Positions 54,278-62,168 of a stretch of 64,000 bases of DNA are shown in pieces. The number at the start of each line of letters is the position of its first letter. Within the stretch, counting starts at the first letter, position 1. The stretch is taken from contig DATNNM010000011.1 in NCBI GenBank assembly GCA_035601835.1, forward strand, positions 533,323 to 597,322, read 5' to 3'. The position numbers and the translations under genes are program-made. Origin of the DNA: Candidatus Tumulicola sp. (GTDB taxonomy: Bacteria > Vulcanimicrobiota > Vulcanimicrobiia > Eremiobacterales > Eremiobacteraceae). The notes under the pieces were generated by a model. It did not search any database. It was not told where the DNA came from and saw nothing but the letters and a program-made list of their open reading frames with translations.

Positions 54278-55532
54278 CGTCGTCGTCGTCGGCGCAGGCC
54301 CCGGAGGATCAGCGGCCGCGCACTGGCTCGCGCGCGCCGGCGCCGATGTGCTGGTGCTCGAACGCGCGCGCTTTCCGCGCGACAAGAGCTGCGGCGACGG
54401 CGTGACCGCGCACGCGGTCGACATCCTCGCCGACTTGGGCGTGACCTTCGATGCCTTCGAGGGCCGCGGAGTCCGCACGTTCGGCGGGCGCATCGGCGGG
54501 CCGAGCGGAGGGACCTTCCGGGCGCAGCCGCCTGCGAACGAGCGCGGCGAACGCGTCGAGTGTTGGGTCGTGCCGCGCATGATCCTCGACGAAACGCTTG
54601 CGCGCTCGGCGGCGCGCGCGGGTGCGGCCCTGCGCGAGGGCACGCTCGTGACGTCGGTGGTCCGCAAAAACGGCAAGGTGGTCGCGGTCGAAGCCAGCGA
54701 CGGCAACGGCGTCGAACGCATCGCCTGCAAGGTCGTGATCGGCGCCGACGGCGCGCATTCGACCGTTGCGCGCTCGCTGGGATTGAAGGAGAACCCCCCG
54801 GCTCATCTCGGCTTCGCGCTGCGCGGCTACTACGAGAACGTGGCGGGCCTCGGCGATGACTTGGAACTTTTTTACTACGATCGGCAGACGCTGCCCGGCT
54901 ACGGCTGGATATTCCCGACCGGCGAACGCAGCGCGAATATCGGCGTCGGCATCTACATGGGCGAACTGCGGCGCTCGAAAAAGAAGCTGCGCGAGCTGCT
55001 CGATGAATTCATGACCCACACGCCCGGCGTCGCCGCGCGCTGCCGCGATGCCCGGCTCGCCGGCCGCACGATCGGCTGGCCGCTGCCCATTTCGAGCGCG
55101 GGCAGACGCAGCGTGTTCGACGGCGCGATGCTGGTAGGCGATGCAGCGTCGCTGGTGGATCCGCTCACCGGCGAAGGCATCTATACCGCGCTCGTATCCG
55201 GCCGAAGCGCCGCGCGCGCCGCCTTGAGCGGTCTGGCGCACGGCGATGTTTCTCGCGCCGCGCTCAGTTCGCACGAACGCGAATGGAAGGCCGCGGCCGG
55301 CGGCTATCTTTCGTCGGGCCGGCTGCTCAAAAATTTGGCCAAAAGTCCGCAGTTGCTCGATCTCATCGTGCGGCGCGCGGGAGAGAGTGAGTACTACGCA
55401 AGCCGCTCGATCGGCTATGGCCTCGGCACGCTCGACCGGCGCCGGGTGCTGCGCTCGATCGTCATGAAAGCGCTCTTCAATCCTTTGTTCTTCACGTCGC
55501 GGCGCGCGCGCCAGGCCGCCGAGTCGAACTAG
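54267..55532 (+). CDS. Geranylgeranyl reductase-family flavoprotein
   Basis: This 421-residue FAD enzyme has VVVGAGPGGSAAAHWLARAG, the FPRDKSCGDGV segment that marks the geranylgeranyl reductase group, VIGADGAHSTVARSLG, GYGWIFP (YxWxFP substrate motif) and LVGDAASLVDPLTGEGIYTAL. Members reduce isoprenoid double bonds of lipids, quinones or chlorophyll side chains. With no chlorophyll genes in view, a menaquinone- or lipid-directed role is the better guess. It is translationally coupled to the kynureninase-like gene. Confidence 0.88.
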   Translation: MAADVVVVGAGPGGSAAAHWLARAGADVLVLERARFPRDKSCGDGVTAHAVDILADLGVTFDAFEGRGVRTFGGRIGGPSGGTFRAQPPANERGERVECWVVPRMILDETLARSAARAGAALREGTLVTSVVRKNGKVVAVEASDGNGVERIACKVVIGADGAHSTVARSLGLKENPPAHLGFALRGYYENVAGLGDDLELFYYDRQTLPGYGWIFPTGERSANIGVGIYMGELRRSKKKLRELLDEFMTHTPGVAARCRDARLAGRTIGWPLPISSAGRRSVFDGAMLVGDAASLVDPLTGEGIYTALVSGRSAARAALSGLAHGDVSRAALSSHEREWKAAAGGYLSSGRLLKNLAKSPQLLDLIVRRAGESEYYASRSIGYGLGTLDRRRVLRSIVMKALFNPLFFTSRRARQAAESN

Positions 55533-55535
55533 AGC

Positions 55536-55976
55536 ATGATCGAGAGCCCCAGCAAGGACGCGAGGCTCTGGGCGATGATCGCCCATCTTGCGCCCTTTAT
55601 CGTGCTCGCAACACCGTTAGGCGGCATCCTCGCTCCGCTTACCGTGTATTTATTGAAGAAGGACGACGACCCGTTCATCGCGCTGCACGCCAAAGAATCG
55701 CTCAACTTCCACCTCTCGCTGCTGCTCTATGCGGCGTTGGCCTTCATCGGCTGGTTTGCCGCGTTCTTCGCCATTCTCGCGGGCATCGTCGCGCACGGGC
55801 TGTCTTCGGGTGCCGCCCCGCCGCTGTGGTTCATCCCACTCTTGTTCCCGCTCGCTCCGCTGCTCACGTTCTTTATCGCCTACGTGGCAGTATTCGTGTT
55901 CATGGTGCTGGCCGCACTGGCGGCCAACCGCGGCGAGCCGTACCGCTACCCGCTCACCATCCGGTTCCTACGCTAG
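55536..55976 (+). CDS. DUF4870 membrane protein, first copy
   Basis: This 146-residue protein has three to four hydrophobic segments. The DUF4870/Tic20-like core is visible: ARLWAMIAHLAPFIVL, LLKKDDDPFIALHAKESLNFHLS and RYPLTIRFL at the end. It follows the reductase gene by three bases. The function of the family is unknown. A shorter paralogue follows. Confidence 0.85.
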   Translation: MIESPSKDARLWAMIAHLAPFIVLATPLGGILAPLTVYLLKKDDDPFIALHAKESLNFHLSLLLYAALAFIGWFAAFFAILAGIVAHGLSSGAAPPLWFIPLLFPLAPLLTFFIAYVAVFVFMVLAALAANRGEPYRYPLTIRFLR

Positions 55977-56012
55977 TCTGAAACTTCGTCATCCGTCCCG
56001 GGTACTATTGAC

Positions 56013-56381
56013 ATGATCGAAAAAACCGCTTCCATGACGACCACGCCACAAGAGCGGACGTGGGCGATGGCCTGCCACCTCGCCGCGCTCGCGGGCATCA
56101 CGGGCATCCCGTTCGCTCACATCTTCGGCCCATTGGTCGTTTGGCTCATCAAGAAAGACGATTTCCCATTGGTGAACGACCAAGGCAAGGAAGCGTTGAA
56201 CTTCCAGCTCTCCATGACCATCTACGGCCTTGTCGCGCTGGTGCTGTGCTTTGTGCTCATCGGCATTCCCATCCTGATCGGCCTGCTCGCGTTCGATTTC
56301 ATCCTGGTGATCATCGCCTGCGTCAAGGCCGCTGAAGGTATGCCGTACCGCTACCCGTTGACGATCCGCTTTATCACCTAG
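56013..56381 (+). CDS. DUF4870 membrane protein, second copy
   Basis: This 122-residue paralogue of the preceding gene shares the same order of motifs: TWAMACHLAALAGI, LIKKDDFPLVNDQGKEALNFQLS and RYPLTIRFI. It lacks the longer loop of the first copy (about 100-115 there). The start may be the ATG at 56013 or at 56034. The tandem pair probably arose by duplication. Confidence 0.85.
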   Translation: MIEKTASMTTTPQERTWAMACHLAALAGITGIPFAHIFGPLVVWLIKKDDFPLVNDQGKEALNFQLSMTIYGLVALVLCFVLIGIPILIGLLAFDFILVIIACVKAAEGMPYRYPLTIRFIT

Positions 56382-56456
56382 CCGCTCGCAACAAAGGCGG
56401 TTCCAGTCGCGTTCCTTCTGGGTATACTCGTATTTGGGGCAAAAAAAGGAGCCGAC

Positions 56457-57143
56457 ATGGGCACACGAATCCTGATCCTCGCAGTTGTGCTGGCGATATC
56501 CAGCGCGGCCTTTGCTGCTTGCACGAGTTCCGGCAGTCCAGGAACGCCGGGGGGACCGCCGCCGGTCACCTCGTCGACGGCCGCCACCGATCCAGGACCC
56601 GAGCCGACCGGCGTTCCGACGACCTGGGACATCTCCAACGTCTCAACGTCGCGTACGGGCATCGGCAGCACGTACACGCAGATCACCGTCACTGTGACCT
56701 ACGATCAGTCAAACGCTTTCTCATCGCTGGTACCGGCCGGAACGAGCGGCAATAGCAATACGCAACTCGGCACCCTTATCTACTTCAACTCGGACAGCAA
56801 TCCGGCAACTGGATTGAGCACAAACTTGGGCGGTTGCGGCCCGTGGGCGGGCATCGACTTTGTGGTGTCGGCCGGCGAGAGCATCACTGGGGGCCGGCTC
56901 GCCGATGGCAACTTCCCAATCGTCACGGTACCCGGGTTCGTCCAGGTCGGTGAGGCCAGTGTTAGCGGTTCAGGAGGCACCGTTTCGTACGGGGTCCCCT
57001 TGTCCGCGATCGGCGGCAGTTCGGGGCAAATAGCTGTGCTCGCCGAGAACTTCTCGGGCTCCAACGAAACTGTTACTGATTGCGTACCCGACAGCACTAC
57101 CGAGATCGTGACTAATCAGCTGCGAGAGCCATCCTTGAGATAG
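56457..57143 (+). CDS. Lipoprotein, function unknown
   Basis: The ATG at 56457 has AAAAGGAG close upstream. This 228-residue protein has a lipoprotein signal (AVVLAISSAAFAAC, Cys at 21), a Pro/Gly/Ser/Thr-rich linker to about residue 50, then a beta-rich domain (ITVTVTYDQSNAF, LIYFNSDSNPATGLS). Two cysteines near 125 and 218 may pair. No family is recognised. Its last 28 bases overlap the convergent nth gene. Confidence 0.75.
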   Translation: MGTRILILAVVLAISSAAFAACTSSGSPGTPGGPPPVTSSTAATDPGPEPTGVPTTWDISNVSTSRTGIGSTYTQITVTVTYDQSNAFSSLVPAGTSGNSNTQLGTLIYFNSDSNPATGLSTNLGGCGPWAGIDFVVSAGESITGGRLADGNFPIVTVPGFVQVGEASVSGSGGTVSYGVPLSAIGGSSGQIAVLAENFSGSNETVTDCVPDSTTEIVTNQLREPSLR

Positions 57144-57850
57144 CGCTTCGCGCTCGGGCACAGGTCAGCGAGGAAGCACCGCGCGCATGCAGGCTTCCTC
57201 GCGTGGCATATCTCCCGGCCGTGGTGGATGAGCCAGTGATGGGCGCGCGACCATTCGCTTTTTGGGACCACGTCCATCAACTGCAGCTCGGCCTCACGCG
57301 GCGTCTTGGCTCGCACCAAACCGAGCCGATTGGCGACGCGGAACACATGCGTGTCGACGGCGATGGCGTCCTGAGCGAAGCCTACCGCCAGCACGACGTT
57401 TGCCGTTTTTCGGCCGACGCCAGGCAGCGCGATCAGCTCCTCCATCGTGTGCGGAACGCGGCCTGCATGCTGTTCGACGATCTGCCGACTGGCGCGCACG
57501 ATGTTCTTGGCCTTGGTGGTGAAGAGGCCGCACGTCTTGATGTAAGGCTCGATGTCCGCGGGCTCGGCGGCCGCCATCGCCTCCGCGCTTGGATAAGCGG
57601 CGAACAGCGCAGGCGTCACCATGTTGACGCGCGCATCCGTGCATTGAGCCGAAAAGATCACGGACACCAGCAGTTGGAACGTGTCGCCGAAGTCAAGCGC
57701 GGTTTCGGCGCCGGCGTAGTGCTCGCGGAGCCGTTCCAGGATCGCGGCGCGGCGCTGCTTGGGAGTCAGGGCAAGCGCGCGCGGGTTTCTTTTCGGTCGA
57801 GCACGACGAGTCCGTCGCGCGCCAGATCGCGCAGCAGGTCGCGAAGCCAC
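57116..57850 (-). CDS. nth: Endonuclease III
   Basis: This 244-residue base-excision-repair glycosylase/AP lyase has LVSVIFSAQCTDARVN, the helix-hairpin-helix LPGVGRKTANVVLA with catalytic Lys, VDTHVFRVANRLG with catalytic Asp, and the [4Fe-4S] motif C-x6-C-x2-C-x5-C (from CHARKPAC). It removes oxidised pyrimidines. The N-terminus has an Arg-rich extension of about 25 residues that overlaps the mutY end by 85 bases. The ATG at 57850 is the only start in frame, so the overlap is real. Confidence 0.94.
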   Translation of the reverse strand: MASRPAARSGARRTRRARPKRNPRALALTPKQRRAAILERLREHYAGAETALDFGDTFQLLVSVIFSAQCTDARVNMVTPALFAAYPSAEAMAAAEPADIEPYIKTCGLFTTKAKNIVRASRQIVEQHAGRVPHTMEELIALPGVGRKTANVVLAVGFAQDAIAVDTHVFRVANRLGLVRAKTPREAELQLMDVVPKSEWSRAHHWLIHHGREICHARKPACARCFLADLCPSAKRYLKDGSRS

Positions 57851-58686
57851 GGCAGGTCGCTTTCGCAGTAGTCAAGCTTTACCTGCGGGCCAAGCTGGAT
57901 CAAACTGAGGCCAGGAACGGACGCAAGCGAAGCGATCACGCGTCCGCGCTGTTGCCTCCGCGACCCCTCGAACGGTTGAGTGCCACGTTCGCGCGCCGCT
58001 TTGTAGTGCCGGGGCTTTAGCCCCGGACGCGAACCGGTTGGTTGCGGCGGCTTCGCCGCCCACGCGCATGCGCGCCGCGCCGGACACGCCTCGCAGCGCG
58101 GCACGGCGCGACAAAACAGCGACCCGATGTCCATCAAAGCCTGGCTCCACGACGCGGCATCCCGCGGCAGCGCCTGCGCCGCGACGCGCCACGCCGCCTT
58201 CATCGAGACGTCATCGCGCCGGAGCAGCGCGCGCCCGAGGACGCGCCTCACGTTGGTGTCGACGACCGGCACGCGCGCGCCGAACGCAAAACAAGCGACG
58301 GCGCTCGCGCTGTAACGCCCCAGACCTGGAAGGCCACGAAGATCCAACTCGCGCGAGGGCAAGCGCCCGTTCCAGTCACGCTCGACCGCACGCGAGCAGT
58401 CCCACAAGCGTCGCGCTCGGCTGTTGTAGCCGAGACCGACCCATATCCGCAACACTTCGCCAAGGCGCGCTCGCGCGAGAGCGCGCAACGTCGGGAAGCG
58501 TTTGAGGAACAGGCGGAATTTCGGAATCACGCGATCGACCTGCGTCTGCTGCAGCATCACTTCGGACACAAGAATCTCATACGGATCGCGCGTTTGACGC
58601 CATGGCAGATCGCGCCGGTGCCCTCGGTACCAGCGCAAGACGCTCCGTTGAAGCGCGGCGATGCTAGACGCTGATCTCGCCCTCAA
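57766..58686 (-). CDS. mutY: A/G-specific adenine glycosylase, with repeat-encoded linker
   Basis: This 306-residue glycosylase removes adenine opposite 8-oxoguanine. It shows LPWRQTRDPYEILVSEVMLQQTQV with the catalytic Glu (residue 42), LPGLGRYSASAV (Tyr at the Nth lysine position) and VVDTNVRRVLG with catalytic Asp. The iron-sulfur cysteines are 192, 198, 201 and 207, so the first spacer is five residues rather than the usual six. After the cluster, residues 221-229 (PGLKPRHYK) come from a palindromic element. The C-terminal Nudix-like domain is short or absent. It overlaps phzF and nth, forming a tight set. Confidence 0.9.
   Translation of the reverse strand: MRARSASSIAALQRSVLRWYRGHRRDLPWRQTRDPYEILVSEVMLQQTQVDRVIPKFRLFLKRFPTLRALARARLGEVLRIWVGLGYNSRARRLWDCSRAVERDWNGRLPSRELDLRGLPGLGRYSASAVACFAFGARVPVVDTNVRRVLGRALLRRDDVSMKAAWRVAAQALPRDAASWSQALMDIGSLFCRAVPRCEACPARRACAWAAKPPQPTGSRPGLKPRHYKAARERGTQPFEGSRRQQRGRVIASLASVPGLSLIQLGPQVKLDYCESDLPWLRDLLRDLARDGLVVLDRKETRARLP
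58002..58026. repeat. Palindromic element inside mutY
   Basis: TGTAG (58002-58006) is followed by CCGGGGC, a TTTA loop (58016-58019) and GCCCCGG, a perfect 7-bp stem. It is read antisense in mutY as GGG-CTA-AAG-CCC-CGG-CAC-TAC, a frame without the TAA of CTAAAG. A second small hairpin (GCGGCG-GCTT-CGCCGC) lies 25 bases further on and may belong to the same insertion. Confidence 0.7.
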
Positions 58687-59446
58687 GGTATAGAGACGCG
58701 CGACCGCTGATAGTCACGCGATCACCGCGGTCCTGGCAGAACAGCTCTCCGCCGCGCTGCGAGATCTGCAGCGCGCGCAGAGACGCCTTGTTCAAGCGTT
58801 TGGACCAATACGGCGTCAGCGTGCAATGCGCCGAGCCCGTCACCGGATCCTCATCGATGCCGTGCGCCGGCGCGAAGAAACGAGAGACGAAATCGCTGTT
58901 AGATCCCGCGGCGGTAGCGATGACGCCGCTCCCGCCCTCGGCCTTCGCCAGGTCGCGGAAATTGGGCTCGAGCGCGCGCACCGCGGACTCGGATTCATAC
59001 ACGACAAGCCAATCCCTCGCTTGTAGGAATTCAAGGGGCGACCCGCCGAGCGCCGCGCGCAAAGCAGCGGGTGGGTCCGCAGCATGCGCCGGCCAGGAAG
59101 GAAAATCCAACGACAAGAGCTCGCGATCCACGCTGACATACAACGGACCGCTCTTCGAATGAAAGGTCACGCGCGTTCGCCGCGGCTCGAGTTTCTTGAA
59201 GATCAGAAACCCGCTCGCCAGGGTGGCGTGACCGCACAAGTCCATTTCGACGGTCGGCGTGAACCAGCGCAGCTGGTAGTCGTCGCCGTCGCGGACGATG
59301 AATGCGGTTTCCGCCAGATTGTTCTCCGCCGCGATCGACTGCATGAGCGCGGCATCGATCCATGCCGGCAGCGGACACACGGCAGCGGGATTGCCGCCGA
59401 ACACCTTGCCGGTGAAGGCATCGATTTGATAAATGGGAATCCTCAT
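58664..59446 (-). CDS. PhzF-family isomerase/epimerase-like protein
   Basis: This 260-residue protein has the two-domain PhzF/diaminopimelate-epimerase-like fold: QIDAFTGKVFGGNPAAVCPL, AENNLAETAFIV with the catalytic Glu, MDLCGHATLASG and DEDPVTGSAHCTLTPYW. Family members isomerise a wide range of small acids. No phenazine genes are present, so the name is only a family label. It is the first gene of phzF-mutY-nth, and its end overlaps mutY by 23 bases. A hairpin lies just before its start. Confidence 0.9.
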   Translation of the reverse strand: MRIPIYQIDAFTGKVFGGNPAAVCPLPAWIDAALMQSIAAENNLAETAFIVRDGDDYQLRWFTPTVEMDLCGHATLASGFLIFKKLEPRRTRVTFHSKSGPLYVSVDRELLSLDFPSWPAHAADPPAALRAALGGSPLEFLQARDWLVVYESESAVRALEPNFRDLAKAEGGSGVIATAAGSNSDFVSRFFAPAHGIDEDPVTGSAHCTLTPYWSKRLNKASLRALQISQRGGELFCQDRGDRVTISGRASLYLEGEISV

Positions 59447-59454
59447 GATGTTTT

Positions 59455-59474
59455 CGGGCTTCGCGTGAAGCCCG
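59455..59474. repeat. Palindromic element before phzF
   Basis: A perfect 8-bp inverted repeat (CGGGCTTC and GAAGCCCG) with a GCGT loop lies nine bases upstream of the phzF start and 32 before the divergent DUF72 gene. The loop differs from the TTTA/TAAA type, so membership in the repeat family is tentative. It may be a regulatory hairpin in the phzF leader. Confidence 0.45.
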
Positions 59475-59505
59475 GCCCCCGACCTTTGGAGTCAATGATG
59501 ACGCG

Positions 59506-60324
59506 ATGAGCGCGCGCTTGTGGATCGGCGGCGAGAGCTGGCAGTGCAAAGACTGGGCCGGCGTGTTCTACTCCGAAGGCGTGAAGCCCAAGGACATGCT
59601 CACCGAATACGCGCGGGTCTTCAACGCCGTGGCGGTCGACGCGACCTTTTATGGCATGCCTCGTGCGACGTCGGTGGAAGAATGGCGCGGGCGCACGCCG
59701 GACGACTTCCGTTTTGCGATGAAAGTGCCACGCCGAGTCACCCACCAATTGCGCTTTCGTGAAGCCGACTCGCTGTTCGCCGTGTTCCTCGAACGCGCGC
59801 GGCTGCTCGGACCGAAACTGGGCCCCATCCTCATCCAATGCCCGCCGGATTTCGGCCCGACGCCCGGCAATCGCCGCACGCTCTTCGAGTTTCTGGAGTC
59901 GCAACTTCCCGACGACATCAGGTTCGCGCTCGAGCTGCGCGACCAAGGCTGGTATGATGAGCAGTTGTTCGCGTTTGCGCGAGCGTGCGGCTTCGCGCTC
60001 GCGGCGGCCGAGAGCGAACACTCTCCCATGCCCTTGACCACGAAGATCATCGAAAGGCATGTGAGCGATCCGCCGGCGGACTTCATCTACTTGCGCTTCA
60101 TGGGCGACACCGAATTCGCGCAGTACAATCGGAAGCAGTTCGATCGCGGCGCTTCGCTCGCCGCCTGGGCGCCGCTCATCCGATCGCTGCGCGCGAAACT
60201 CGCCGACGTTTTCGCGTTCGTGAGCAACGACTACGAAGGCTATGCTCCCGCCACGATCCGCGATCTGCTCGCGCGCCTGGGTGAGCCGCTCCCGCCCGAG
60301 ACGACCGCACCCCGCCTGCTCTAA
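59506..60324 (+). CDS. DUF72 protein (YecE-like)
   Basis: This 272-residue TIM-barrel-like protein has WIGGESWQCKDWAGVFYS near the start, AVDATFYGMPRATSVEEWRGRTPDDFRFAMKVPR (here cited by its TFYGMP and FRFAMKVPR parts), LIQCPPDFGPTP and YLRFMGDTE with VFAFVSNDYEGYAPA near the end. These are DUF72 signatures. The biochemical activity of the family is not established. It is transcribed divergently from phzF and ends 68 bases before korA. Confidence 0.88.
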   Translation: MSARLWIGGESWQCKDWAGVFYSEGVKPKDMLTEYARVFNAVAVDATFYGMPRATSVEEWRGRTPDDFRFAMKVPRRVTHQLRFREADSLFAVFLERARLLGPKLGPILIQCPPDFGPTPGNRRTLFEFLESQLPDDIRFALELRDQGWYDEQLFAFARACGFALAAAESEHSPMPLTTKIIERHVSDPPADFIYLRFMGDTEFAQYNRKQFDRGASLAAWAPLIRSLRAKLADVFAFVSNDYEGYAPATIRDLLARLGEPLPPETTAPRLL

Positions 60325-60392
60325 GGGAGGAAGCAAACACACGTTCTTTAATTGAGTACGGACGTGCTCATGACAAAGGCGGACCACCTCTC

Positions 60393-62165
60393 GTGATCGT
60401 CAACGACATCGAGGTCCTTTTCGGCGGCCAAGCCGGCGACGGCAGCCTGACGACCGGCGATCTGATCGCAACGGTCTTCAAACGCATGGGCCTGGACGTC
60501 TACACGTTCAAGGATTTCCCGTCGCGCATCCGCGGCGGCCACACCAACTACGTGATCCGGGCGGGCGAGCATCCGCATTACGGTCTCGCGGACTTCGTCG
60601 ACGCGATGGTCGCGTTCGACCTCGAGTGCGTCCAAAAACACATCGAAGAGATGCGACCGGGCGGTTTTGTCATCTTCGACAACACGGACGAGCAGTTGAC
60701 CGACGACGTGCGTCGCAGCGACGTCTATTTCTACGAAGCGCCGCTCGCGAAGATCGCGAAAGAGCAGCTGGGCCTCGAACTCGTGCGCAACACGATCTCG
60801 CTCGGCGTGCTCGGACAACTCGTCGGCATGGACCCTTCGATCGTGCGTCAACTCGTCACGCGCCAGTACGAGCGCAAAGGCGAGAAGATCGTCGGGCAGA
60901 ACATCGCGGCGGTGGAGGCCGGCGAGAAGGTCATCAAGGAGAACCATCCGCGGCCGAGCGGCTATGGACTGCGGGCAAAGCCCGATGGCCAGCGCCTCAT
61001 CCTGATGGGCAACGACGCCATCGGCTATGGCGCGCTCGTCGCCGGCTGCCGTTTCATGGCGGGCTACCCGATCACGCCGGCGACCGACATCCTCGAGTGG
61101 ATGGCGAAGTTCGCGCCAAAGTATGGCGGCGTGGTGGTGCAAGCCGAGGACGAGCTTGCCGCGATCAACATGACCATCGGCGCCGCGTACGCCGGCGTAC
61201 GCGCGATGACGGCGACTTCAGGACCGGGTCAAGCGCTGATGACGGAAGGCATAGGTCTGGCCGGCGTCACCGAGACGCCGATCGTCGTCGTCGAGTGCGC
61301 GCGTGCCGGGCCGTCGACGGGAATGCCGACGAAGACCGAGCAGAGCAATCTCAATCACCTGATATTCTCCGGACACGGCGAGATCCCGAAAGTCGTGCTC
61401 GCGCCGGGCACCGTAGAGGAGTCATTTTATCTGACGGTGAGCGCGTTCAACCTGGCTGAGAAATACCAGTTGCCGGTGTTCATCATCAGCGAGCAGGCGC
61501 TGTGCCAGAGCAAAGAGACGATTCCGAGGCTCGACTTGGGCGTGGTGAGCGTCGATCGCGGCAAGCTGCACCTGAACGGCGGCCTGGTGTTCGGCGAGTA
61601 CAAGCGCTTCGAGTTCACCGAGGACGGCGTGTCGCCGCGAACGGTTCCCGGCGTCGAGGGCGGGATGCACTTGGTCCCCGGCTCCGAGCACAACGAGATG
61701 GGGGTCATCACCGAGGACGCGCGCAACCGAGTGCGCATCATGGACAAGCGCATGCACAAGCTCGAGTCGATGAAGCCCGACCTCCCGAAAGCCAACGTGC
61801 TGGGCGATCCGAAGGCCGCGATCGCGTTCATCGGCTACGGGTCGAATCGGGGACCGATCACCGAGGCGCAGGATCGGCTCGCCTCCGAGGGCATGCCGAC
61901 CCGATTCCTGCAACTGCGCACGCTGTGGCCGTTCCCGGAGGACGAAGTGCGAGAGTTCGTGACGAGCGCTCGACACATTTTCGTGGTCGAGAACAACATG
62001 ACCGGCCAAGTCGATCGGCTGATCCGATACGTCACAGGACCGCTGCCGAACATGCATCGCGTCTTGAAATACAGCGGCCGCCCGTTCCGCCCGATCGAGA
62101 TCATAGAAGCCGTGAAGGCTAAATGTAGGCCTGAGGCTTTAGCCCCGGAAAAGGTCCGGACGTAA
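60393..62165 (+). CDS. korA: 2-oxoacid:ferredoxin oxidoreductase alpha subunit (gamma-alpha fusion), with repeat-derived tail
   Basis: This 590-residue subunit has an N-terminal gamma-type domain (FGGQAGDGSLTTGDLI, SRIRGGHTNYVIR) fused to an alpha-type pyrimidine domain (GYPITPATDILEWM, EDELAAINMTIGAAYAGVRAMTATSGPG). This is the usual KorA/OorA type that, with KorB, oxidises 2-oxoglutarate or another 2-oxoacid to acyl-CoA and reduces ferredoxin. The start is GTG at 60393, overlapping the TGA of an eight-codon ATG frame (60370-60396) that may act as a leader. The last 13 residues (from KCRPEALAPEK) come from a palindromic element. The stop is three bases before korB. Confidence 0.93.
   Translation: MIVNDIEVLFGGQAGDGSLTTGDLIATVFKRMGLDVYTFKDFPSRIRGGHTNYVIRAGEHPHYGLADFVDAMVAFDLECVQKHIEEMRPGGFVIFDNTDEQLTDDVRRSDVYFYEAPLAKIAKEQLGLELVRNTISLGVLGQLVGMDPSIVRQLVTRQYERKGEKIVGQNIAAVEAGEKVIKENHPRPSGYGLRAKPDGQRLILMGNDAIGYGALVAGCRFMAGYPITPATDILEWMAKFAPKYGGVVVQAEDELAAINMTIGAAYAGVRAMTATSGPGQALMTEGIGLAGVTETPIVVVECARAGPSTGMPTKTEQSNLNHLIFSGHGEIPKVVLAPGTVEESFYLTVSAFNLAEKYQLPVFIISEQALCQSKETIPRLDLGVVSVDRGKLHLNGGLVFGEYKRFEFTEDGVSPRTVPGVEGGMHLVPGSEHNEMGVITEDARNRVRIMDKRMHKLESMKPDLPKANVLGDPKAAIAFIGYGSNRGPITEAQDRLASEGMPTRFLQLRTLWPFPEDEVREFVTSARHIFVVENNMTGQVDRLIRYVTGPLPNMHRVLKYSGRPFRPIEIIEAVKAKCRPEALAPEKVRT
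62124..62150. repeat. Palindromic element forming the korA 3' end
   Basis: TGTAG at 62124-62128 is followed by an imperfect 7-bp stem with a TTTA loop (62138-62141); GGCTTTAGCCCCGG is shared with the mutY copy. Here it is read in the sense strand as TGT-AGG, which avoids the TAG stop, and continues to the korA TAA at 62163. Confidence 0.6.
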
Positions 62166-62168
62166 GGA

